Assembly: GCA_002432195.1 (NCBI GenBank)
Contig: DJGG01000144.1
Location: forward strand, 14,640-20,663
Direction of reading: 5' to 3'
Length of the DNA stretch: 6,024 bases
From: Desulfobacteraceae bacterium UBA5852
Lineage (GTDB): Bacteria > Desulfobacterota > Desulfobacteria > Desulfobacterales > UBA5852
A model generated the notes under the pieces. It was given only the letters and a program-made list of their open reading frames with translations, was not told where the DNA came from and made no database searches. A program made the translations under genes and the position numbers. Shown here piece after piece: positions 1-4,473 of the stretch (the stretch's first letter is position 1; the number at the start of each line of letters is the position of its first letter).

Positions 1-2
1 CA

Positions 3-194
3 GGCCTGAGACCGGTCGGGCCGGGGCGCATCGGCACCCTGCCCTCCGCGCCCCCGCGCCGGGGTGCCAAGGCCCCCGGGGCCCCCCTCCGCCGTCGGGC
101 GGCTCGCAGCGTCCCACTGACCGTCCCCCTCCCGGCGCGGGGCAGGATCCCCTCGAGGGCCGCGGCCCCCCGCATGCCGACCGAACGCCCATGA
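3..194 (+). CDS. Possible 3' end of an upstream gene (partial, doubtful)
   Basis: One forward frame is open from the left edge to a TGA at 192-194. That TGA overlaps the next gene's start codon as ATGA. The translation is rich in Pro, Arg, Ala and Gly, and I recognise no domain in it. Third positions in this frame are more G/C-biased (7 of 63 are A/T) than first or second positions (about 13 each), which weakly favours coding. The four-base overlap, and the lack of a Shine-Dalgarno before the next start, would fit translational coupling. Against this, the stretch is more G+C rich than the rest of the window, and open frames arise easily by chance in such DNA. It may be a disordered C-terminal tail or simply non-coding leader containing small palindromes, such as GGGCCGCGGCCC at 157-168. 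Confidence 0.25.
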   Translation, partial: GLRPVGPGRIGTLPSAPPRRGAKAPGAPLRRRAARSVPLTVPLPARGRIPSRAAAPRMPTERP

Positions 195-1921
195 AAATCA
201 TTATCGCCAAAACCGCCGGGTTCTGCATGGGGGTGCGACGGGCCGTGGAAATGGTCATGGTCGCGCCCCAGGAGCATACCCCCCCCATCTGCACCTACGG
301 GCCCCTGATCCACAACCCCCAGGTCTTGGAACTGCTGGAGGAGCGGGGCATCTCCATCCTGGAGACGATCCCCGCCAAAGGGGCGGGCACGGTGCTGCTT
401 CGCGCCCACGGCGTGCCGCCCATGGTCAAGGACGAGCTCACCGCCGCCGGCTACACGGTCATCGACGCCACCTGTCCCCGGGTGATCAAGGTCCAGAGCA
501 TCATCCGCAAGCATACCGAGAAGGGTTTCGCCACCATCATCATCGGCGACCGGGACCATCCCGAGGTGGTCGGCCTGCTGGGTTATGCCCGGGGGCAAGG
601 GCATGTGGCCGCCACCCTGGAGGAGCTCCAGGCGCTGCCGGCCTTTCCCCAGGCCATCGTGGTGGCCCAGACCACCCAGAACACCCGCCTCTTCGGCCGG
701 ATCAAGGAATGGGCCGCGGCCCATCGGCCCCATTACAAGATCTACGACACCATCTGCGATTCCACCGAAAAGCGGCAGTCCGAGGTCCAGTGCCTGGCGG
801 CCCTGGTGGACGCCGTGGTCGTGGTGGGCGGCAAGGAAAGCGGTAACACCCAGAGGCTCTACGAGATCGCCCGGGAGAGCGGCAAACCCACCTTTCACGT
901 GGAGTCCGAGGCGGACCTCGACCTGGAAGCCCTCGCCGGGGCGGAGTGCATCGGGATCACTGCGGGGGCCTCCACTCCCAACTGGCAGATCAGGAAGATC
1001 TGCCGGGCCCTGGAATCGGTCCCCTATCGCGGCCGGGGGGGGTGGCGTGGCTGGCTCTTCCGGCTGCAGCGGACCCTCCTGCTGACCAATATCTATGTGG
1101 CCATGGGCGCCGGATGCCTGGCCTACACCGCCGTGCGGCTGGCCGGCCAGGCACCCTTCCAGCCCTACCTGCTGCCGGCCATGCTCTACGTGCTGTCCAT
1201 GCACATGCTCAACCACCTGATCGGCAGCCAGGCCGACCACTACAACGACCCCGAGAGGGCCAAGTTCTACGCGGAGCATCGCGTCTGGCTGGCCGTGCTG
1301 GCCGTCGCCGCCGGGGCCTCCGGGTTGATGATCGCCGCCGCCGAGGGGCTCCTGCCGTTTGCCGCGCTGCTGGTGATGAGCCTGCTGGGGCTTTCCTACA
1401 ACCTGCGGATCCTGCCGGCGTGCCTGAGCGGGGGGCGCATCGCCCGTATCCGCGACATCCCCGGCTCCAAGACCTTTCTCATCGCCCTGGCCTGGGGCGT
1501 GGTCACCGCCGTGCTTCCGGCCCTCGCCGCCGACCGGCTGCCGCCCTCCACCCTGCCGGCGTTTGCCTGGGCCACCGGCATGGCCTTCGTGCGCACGGCC
1601 TTTTTCGACCTGCTGGATATCCAGGGGGACCGGATCTTCGGCAAGGAAACCCTGCCCGTGGTCATGGGGGAGGCGGCGGTAATGCGGCTGCTCAAGCGGC
1701 TGCTGGTGCTGCTGGCCCTCCTGCCCCCGGCCGCCAGCCTCCTGGGCCTGGCCACCGGTTTGGGCTGGATCCTGCCGATCTGCCCGATGCTGCTCGGTGC
1801 GCTCATTGCGGCCCACGAGCGCGGCCGCATCCTGCCCGGCATCCGCCTGGAGTTCGCCGTGGAATCGCACTTTGTGCTGGCGGGACTCCTCAGCCTCCTC
1901 TGGTCCCTGCTGACGGGCTGA
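191..1921 (+). CDS. ispH: IspH (HMBPP reductase) fused to a UbiA-family membrane prenyltransferase
   Basis: A 576-residue two-domain protein. Residues 1-275 are IspH/LytB, the [4Fe-4S] enzyme that reduces HMBPP to IPP and DMAPP in the last step of the MEP pathway. The three cluster cysteines are present: C12 (AGFCMGV), C95 (DATCP) and C189 (DTICDST). So are the substrate-site residues H41, H73 (RAHG), H123 and E125 (DHPEV), TT at 161-162, SGNT at 217-220 and S261 (AGAST). The domain has the short form, without the C-terminal extension of the E. coli enzyme. After a Gly/Arg/Trp linker (about 276-292), residues 293-576 form about eight to nine hydrophobic segments typical of UbiA prenyltransferases. 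The second aspartate motif is intact (DLLDIQGD, 473-480, then TLP). The first is degenerate (N341, D349, N352-D353 instead of NDxxDxxxD). The acceptor is unknown; quinone or lipid prenylation is possible. The start is set by the family N-terminus (MKIIIAKTAGFC). There is no clear ribosome site, and the frame is open upstream to the window edge. Confidence 0.93.
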   Translation: MKIIIAKTAGFCMGVRRAVEMVMVAPQEHTPPICTYGPLIHNPQVLELLEERGISILETIPAKGAGTVLLRAHGVPPMVKDELTAAGYTVIDATCPRVIKVQSIIRKHTEKGFATIIIGDRDHPEVVGLLGYARGQGHVAATLEELQALPAFPQAIVVAQTTQNTRLFGRIKEWAAAHRPHYKIYDTICDSTEKRQSEVQCLAALVDAVVVVGGKESGNTQRLYEIARESGKPTFHVESEADLDLEALAGAECIGITAGASTPNWQIRKICRALESVPYRGRGGWRGWLFRLQRTLLLTNIYVAMGAGCLAYTAVRLAGQAPFQPYLLPAMLYVLSMHMLNHLIGSQADHYNDPERAKFYAEHRVWLAVLAVAAGASGLMIAAAEGLLPFAALLVMSLLGLSYNLRILPACLSGGRIARIRDIPGSKTFLIALAWGVVTAVLPALAADRLPPSTLPAFAWATGMAFVRTAFFDLLDIQGDRIFGKETLPVVMGEAAVMRLLKRLLVLLALLPPAASLLGLATGLGWILPICPMLLGALIAAHERGRILPGIRLEFAVESHFVLAGLLSLLWSLLTG

Positions 1922-1985
1922 ACCCAAGACCGACGACCTGCGGCGGGGAATTCCGGCCCGTGGCGCCATTGGTCCCCGGGCGCCG

Positions 1986-2004
1986 CGTGTCGCCCCGGGA
2001 CACG
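1986..2004 (-). terminator. Hairpin in the convergent gap after plsY
   Basis: A six-base stem (CGTGTC/GACACG) with a seven-base loop (1992-1998) lies just past the plsY stop and 64 bases past the end of ispH. A second potential stem pairs GGCGCC at 1962-1967 with GGCGCC at 1979-1984. These are the only stem-loops between the two converging genes, so they could end transcription from either side. No T-run follows on either strand, so a classical intrinsic terminator is not shown. Part of the hairpin belongs to the motif that also occurs at 3446-3472. Confidence 0.35.
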
Positions 2005-2019
2005 ACCCTATCGGGAGGG
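1993..2019 (-). repeat. Shared motif at the plsY stop codon (copy 1)
   Basis: Read on the minus strand, this is CCCTCC, then CGA, then TAGGGTCGTGTCCCGGGG. The TAG is the plsY stop codon. Positions 3446-3472 on the plus strand read CCCTCC, AC, TAGTGTCGTGTCCCGGAG. The TAG-to-end block matches at 16 of 18 positions, and the six-base CCCTCC is shared upstream with a one-base length difference. An exact 12-base match alone could be chance in G+C-rich DNA. The longer match, and its identical placement on a stop codon, make it more notable. Confidence 0.5.
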
Positions 2020-2640
2020 GGGCCAGATGCGCGGTTCGCTCCCCTGTCCCAGGCGGTGGAGGTTGTCGCGGTGGCGCCAGGCGATCAGGACGGCCATCAG
2101 CACCGCCGCTGCGGTGAAAATACCGGAGTGGCTGGCGAGCCAGACCCCGAGGGGCAGATAGGCCGCCGCCGCCAGGGAGGCCAGGGAGGCGCGATTGGAC
2201 CAGCAGGCCACCATGATGAACACCAGGATGGCCGTGGCCAGGGCCGCCGGCGCCAGGACGGCCATCGCCCCCCCTGCCGTGGCCACCCCCTTGCCCCCCC
2301 CGCGGCCTCCCAGATAGACGGGATAGAGATGGCCCAGAAACGCGCCCAGGCCGACTGCCGCCAGGTGGCACTGCCCCAGGGTTCCCGGTGAGGAACCCAG
2401 CAGACCCTGAGCCAGCCAGAGGGGCAGCGCCCCCTTGAGCACGTCCCCGGCCAGGGTCAGGAGGGCCGCCCCGTTGCCCAGGGAGCGCCGCACATTGGTG
2501 GCCCCGATATTGCCGCTGCCGGAGCGGCGCAGGTTGGGCCCGCCCAGGACCCGGGCCACCAGAAGGCCGAAGGGAATGGAGCCCAGGGCATAGGCCAGGG
2601 GCGGAAGCAGCACCAGCCCAAGAATCGTTCCAATCGTCAT
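2008..2640 (-). CDS. plsY: PlsY, acyl-phosphate:glycerol-3-phosphate acyltransferase
   Basis: A 210-residue membrane enzyme that moves an acyl group from acyl-phosphate to glycerol-3-phosphate, giving lysophosphatidic acid, the first step of phospholipid synthesis. All family motifs are visible: GSIPFG (20-25), RRSGSGNIGATNVRR (38-52), GHLYPVYLGGRGGGKGVAT (103-121) and a C-terminal DNLHRLGQGSE (192-202). Hydrophobic segments between them fit the usual multi-spanning topology, and the length is typical. The second motif appears to carry one extra glycine compared with the usual form (for example FGFKGGKGV in E. coli). It is encoded across a run of eight C on the plus strand, but the frame is correct on both sides. 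The frame is open further upstream to 2853, but the ATG at 2640 starts the conserved protein and has GAGGAG 12 bases before it. The gene is divergent from the Smr gene and probably monocistronic. Confidence 0.96.
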   Translation of the reverse strand: MTIGTILGLVLLPPLAYALGSIPFGLLVARVLGGPNLRRSGSGNIGATNVRRSLGNGAALLTLAGDVLKGALPLWLAQGLLGSSPGTLGQCHLAAVGLGAFLGHLYPVYLGGRGGGKGVATAGGAMAVLAPAALATAILVFIMVACWSNRASLASLAAAAYLPLGVWLASHSGIFTAAAVLMAVLIAWRHRDNLHRLGQGSEPRIWPPSR

Positions 2641-2706
2641 GCCCGTATCACTCTCCTCACAGCCGGCGGCCGCCCCGCCGCGCACCCGACCTGCGGCGGT
2701 GGCGTA

Positions 2707-2735
2707 CCTATAGACGATGCGACCACGTCTGGCAA
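2707..2735 (-). promoter_or_regulatory. Probable sigma70-type promoter for plsY
   Basis: On the minus strand TTGCCA (2735-2730; five of six to TTGACA) and TATAGG (2712-2707; four of six to TATAAT) are separated by exactly 17 bases. Transcription would start near 2700 and give a leader of about 60 bases before the plsY ATG. This is one of the few A/T-containing patches in the region and sits in the gap between divergent genes. A TATAGA lies on the plus strand at 2709-2714 without a good -35 and could serve the Smr gene. Confidence 0.55.
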
Positions 2736-2741
2736 GCTCCG

Positions 2742-2758
2742 CCGGGCAGGCTGCCCGG
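2742..2758. repeat. Perfect inverted repeat upstream of the Smr gene
   Basis: Eight-base arms (CCGGGCAG and CTGCCCGG) surround a single central G. The repeat ends 17 bases before the Smr start codon and lies just upstream of its AAAGG ribosome site (2765-2769). It also lies just upstream of the plsY -35 element. It could be an operator for either divergent gene or an RNA hairpin in the Smr leader. Its function cannot be decided from sequence, and G+C-rich DNA makes such repeats commoner. Confidence 0.5.
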
Positions 2759-2775
2759 ACACTGAAAGGCCTCCC

Positions 2776-3114
2776 ATGCCGGATGACCCGACGGCCCTTG
2801 GCCCGTTCAACCCCCCGCTCCAGCCGCCCCTCGAGGACGTCCTGGATCTGCACACCTTCCAGCCCCGCGAATTACCCTTGCTGCTGGACGATTACCTCTG
2901 CGCCTGCGCCCGGACGGGCATGACCGCGGTGCGCATCGTGCACGGCAAGGGCCGGGGTGTCCTACGGGCCCGTGTGCATCGCCTGTTGCATGGCCACCCG
3001 CGGGTGGCCGCGTTTGAGACGGCGCCGCCGGAAGCCGGCGGCTGGGGGGCCACCCTGGTTTGGTTGCGACCGACCCGGGACGGCGATTTTGGTGTTGATT
3101 GCCCCGAGGCTTGA
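2776..3114 (+). CDS. Free-standing Smr-domain protein (MutS2 C-terminal-like)
   Basis: A 112-residue protein that is mostly one Smr domain. After a proline-rich start (1-18) come the three Smr signatures: LDLH (23-26), VHGKGRGVLR (55-64) and GGWGATLVWL (88-97). Smr domains occur at the end of MutS2 and as small independent proteins, and are associated with DNA or RNA binding and nicking endonuclease activity. The LDxH and HGxG elements form the presumed active surface. No MutS ATPase or other domain is attached, so the cellular role is not defined. The ATG at 2776 is preceded by AAAGG six bases upstream. The gene is divergent from plsY and may be co-transcribed with the small gene at 3211. 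Within the coding region, 3024-3042 is a strong hairpin with eight-base arms and an AAG loop. Confidence 0.88.
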   Translation: MPDDPTALGPFNPPLQPPLEDVLDLHTFQPRELPLLLDDYLCACARTGMTAVRIVHGKGRGVLRARVHRLLHGHPRVAAFETAPPEAGGWGATLVWLRPTRDGDFGVDCPEA

Positions 3115-3210
3115 TGTTAGAGCTTGACCCATGGGCGTTGCGGGCCACTCGGGCAGAGGCGGGCCCGGCCGGAACGCCATCGGCCATCACCCGCACGCCC
3201 CGGATCGCCC

Positions 3211-3456
3211 ATGCTGACCAAATCCGTGCTCCTCGAGGACCTGCGCCAAACCCTCACCCATATCCTCTGCAAGGATCTCGATGAAGACGACGCGGCGGAC
3301 ATGCGCACCTCCATCGAAGATTTCCTTCTCAACCGGGCCAATTACTTTTCGTCCCAGGATTTTATCCGCCAGTTCGATTCGGCCGAAAAAATCCTCGACC
3401 AATTCATTGCCCACCTGGAAACCCGGCGCGAGATGGCTGGTCGGACCCTCCACTAG
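3211..3456 (+). CDS. Small uncharacterised protein, 81 residues
   Basis: I do not recognise a family. The predicted protein begins MLTKSVLLEDLRQTL and looks acidic and helical, with DLDEDDAAD at 23-31 and alternating hydrophobic positions through the rest (FLLNR, FIRQFDSAEKILDQFI). There is no signal peptide or membrane segment, so it is probably soluble and cytoplasmic. Codons are strongly C/G-ending and the amino-acid composition is normal, which supports real coding. The ATG at 3211 is preferred because an earlier TTG at 3124 would add an Arg/Pro/Gly-rich stretch like translated spacer. No good ribosome site precedes either start. It lies 96 bases after the Smr gene on the same strand. Its TAG stop falls inside the motif shared with the plsY 3' end, so the C-terminus could have been set by a repeat insertion. 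Confidence 0.68.
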   Translation: MLTKSVLLEDLRQTLTHILCKDLDEDDAADMRTSIEDFLLNRANYFSSQDFIRQFDSAEKILDQFIAHLETRREMAGRTLH

Positions 3457-3472
3457 TGTCGTGTCCCGGAGG
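3446..3472 (+). repeat. Shared motif at the stop codon of the 81-residue gene (copy 2)
   Basis: This is the plus-strand partner of the motif at 1993-2019, again with its TAG serving as the stop codon of the gene it ends. The two copies point away from each other and so bracket plsY, the Smr gene and the 81-residue gene. In this copy GTCCCGG (3463-3469) is followed by its inverted partner CCGGGAC at 3503-3509, a possible larger stem. Confidence 0.5.
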
Positions 3473-3600
3473 CCGTGAGACAATCCCGGCTCCATAGCGC
3501 TCCCGGGACTGGGGGCTGCCCTTGAGGCCTGGCTTTGGCGACTCCCCGCCAACGGTTCCCGGCCCCCAATCCGTCGCCGGCGTCGGCGGTGCCTAGCCGC

Positions 3601-3743
3601 TGCGAATAAGCCCGCGCCGGTCCGCAAGACAAGGCGCGGCGCGAGGCGCCAAGCGCAGCCACCTCAAGGGGTGGTGCGCCTTTGGGCGAGGGCCGCCATC
3701 CCGCCGCCGGCGGGAACTGTCGGCCGGAGGCGCTGATTGCGCA
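3601..3743. repeat. Long imperfect palindrome, REP/MITE-like intergenic element
   Basis: The ends are inverted copies: TGCGAATAAGC at 3601-3611 matches the complement of GCTGATTGCGCA at 3732-3743, with one gap and one mismatch. Further in, GCGCCGG (3614-3620) faces CCGGAGGCGC (3724-3733). The centre pairs CCACCT (3659-3664) with GGGTGG (3669-3674) around a CAAG loop. Outside that pair, GCGCA (3653-3657) pairs with TGCGC (3675-3679) after one bulge, and weaker pairing continues outward. A side hairpin, CCCGCC/GGCGGG, lies at 3700-3714. No coding content is evident. The structure resembles non-autonomous intergenic repeats that fold into long hairpins; whether other copies exist in the genome is not visible here. 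Confidence 0.5.
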
Positions 3744-3800
3744 CAACCTGCTATCCCCGACTCCCAGACCAGCCGGGCATCGATGACCTGGATTCCTGGG

Positions 3801-3829
3801 ATGCCAAGGATCATGGCGATGATTATGAT
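3801..3829 (+). promoter_or_regulatory. Candidate sigma70-type promoter for archease-rtcB
   Basis: ATGCCA (3801-3806; four of six to TTGACA) and TATGAT (3824-3829; five of six to TATAAT) are separated by 17 bases. The predicted start near 3836 would leave a leader of about 98 bases before the archease ATG. It is the most A/T-rich patch between 3460 and 3934, which supports but does not prove a promoter. I found no correctly spaced sigma54 element, although many bacterial rtc operons use one. Confidence 0.4.
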
Positions 3830-3933
3830 CGATGGCGGGAAAGCCGCCGCCTTGGGCGACCCGCCATTCGAGCGCCATCACCGGAGCCGATGGGCGACCT
3901 TGCCATCCATGGAAGGTGCATGGTCCGAGACGC

Positions 3934-4362
3934 ATGACTTCCGACATCCAGCCCCTGCCGCCGTATCAGGAACTCGACCACACCGCCGACCTGGCGCTGC
4001 TGGTGCGCGGCGCCGATCTGGAAGCGCTCCTGCGCCACGCCGCCCTGGGAATGTACCACCTGATGGGAGCGGATATCCCGCCGGCCGGTCCAGGCATCCG
4101 CCAGCGGGTGGTGCTGAGCGCCATGGATGCCGAAGACTTGCTGGTGGACTGGCTCGGGGAGTTGGCCTTCTGGGCCGAGAGCCGTCAGCTGATCTTCCGC
4201 GCCTTCACCTTTCACGACCTGAGCCCCGGGCACCTGACCGCGACCCTGCAAGGGGGCAGGGTTGGGCACCTGGAGAAGCACATCAAGGCGGTCACGTTCC
4301 ACAACCTGCGAATCGTTGACACACCCCAGGGCCTGGAAACCACCATCGTCTTTGACGTCTGA
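3934..4362 (+). CDS. Archease, RtcB-activating protein
   Basis: A 142-residue archease, a typical family length. The partner RtcB is an RNA ligase; archease speeds guanylylation of RtcB and allows multiple turnovers. Conserved features are YQELDHTADLAL (11-22), containing the metal-binding DHTAD; DLLVDWLGELAFWAE (68-82); LIFRAF (86-91); HIKAVTFHNL (116-125); and the C-terminal IVFDV (138-142), whose aspartate completes the calcium site seen in archeases. The frame is open upstream to an ATG at 3832, but the extra 34 residues are Pro/Arg-rich and unlike the family, so 3934 is preferred. The ribosome site is poor: GGAAGG at 3911-3916 is 17 bases away. The gene lies 111 bases before rtcB on the same strand, and the pairing itself strongly supports both assignments. 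Confidence 0.93.
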   Translation: MTSDIQPLPPYQELDHTADLALLVRGADLEALLRHAALGMYHLMGADIPPAGPGIRQRVVLSAMDAEDLLVDWLGELAFWAESRQLIFRAFTFHDLSPGHLTATLQGGRVGHLEKHIKAVTFHNLRIVDTPQGLETTIVFDV

Positions 4363-4461
4363 GACGCGGCCCCCGCGCCCTTGGGCCGAGGACCCCGAAG
4401 GCATGCGCGGCCACTGGCGCAGCACCCCGCCGGGGCGAGCGGGGGGACCCGGTTTCCCACT

Positions 4462-4466
4462 AGGAG
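4462..4466 (+). promoter_or_regulatory. Ribosome binding site of rtcB
   Basis: AGGAG lies seven bases before the ATG at 4474 and fixes the rtcB start. The same frame is open back to a TTG at 4381, but that extension is Arg/Pro-rich and not part of the family. This is the clearest Shine-Dalgarno site in the window. Confidence 0.85.
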
Positions 4467-4473
4467 AACCGCC

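Larger units (their letters stand above)
3457..3933. other. Gene-free intergenic stretch of 477 bases
   Basis: No frame here gives a believable protein; the translations are Pro/Arg/Ala-rich or lack start signals. From left to right it holds the remainder of the stop-codon motif and an inverted pair GTCCCGG/CCGGGAC (3463-3469, 3503-3509). A G+C-rich spacer follows to about 3600, then a long imperfect palindrome (3601-3743), a more mixed stretch to 3800, a promoter-like pair (3801-3829) and the archease leader. Its size and the palindrome suggest one or more old intergenic repeat insertions. No transposase fragment was recognised. Confidence 0.6.

Noticed and set aside
33..68. GGCACCC/GGGTGCC stem in the leader as a riboswitch or attenuator
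   Set aside because: It has only seven pairs and a 22-base loop in very G+C-rich DNA, with no conserved riboswitch core and no T-run.
946..2391. A 481-codon plus-strand frame overlapping the UbiA domain and plsY
   Set aside because: It crosses a recognised gene and the opposite strand of another, and its Arg/Pro/Gly-rich translation has no family features.
2641..2853. A 71-residue N-terminal extension of PlsY
   Set aside because: The extension is Arg-rich, unlike PlsY, runs over the promoter and the Smr gene, and the ATG at 2640 has its own GAGGAG site and starts the conserved protein.
3024..3042. Strong hairpin (GCCGCCGG/CCGGCGGC) inside the Smr gene
   Set aside because: It is perfect, but made only of G and C in a coding stretch for Pro/Ala/Gly residues, where such repeats are expected by composition.
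3124..3146. TTGACC at 3124-3129 as a -35 element for the 81-residue gene
   Set aside because: No acceptable -10 lies 16-18 bases downstream; the sequence there is G+C rich.
3593..3814. A 73-codon minus-strand frame in the intergenic region
   Set aside because: It runs through the long palindrome and changes to Arg/Pro-rich sequence. It has no recognisable family and looks like translated repeat DNA.
3890..3905. A possible sigma54 element (TGG followed by TTGC) before archease
   Set aside because: The distance between the GG and GC elements is about two bases too short for a -24/-12 promoter.
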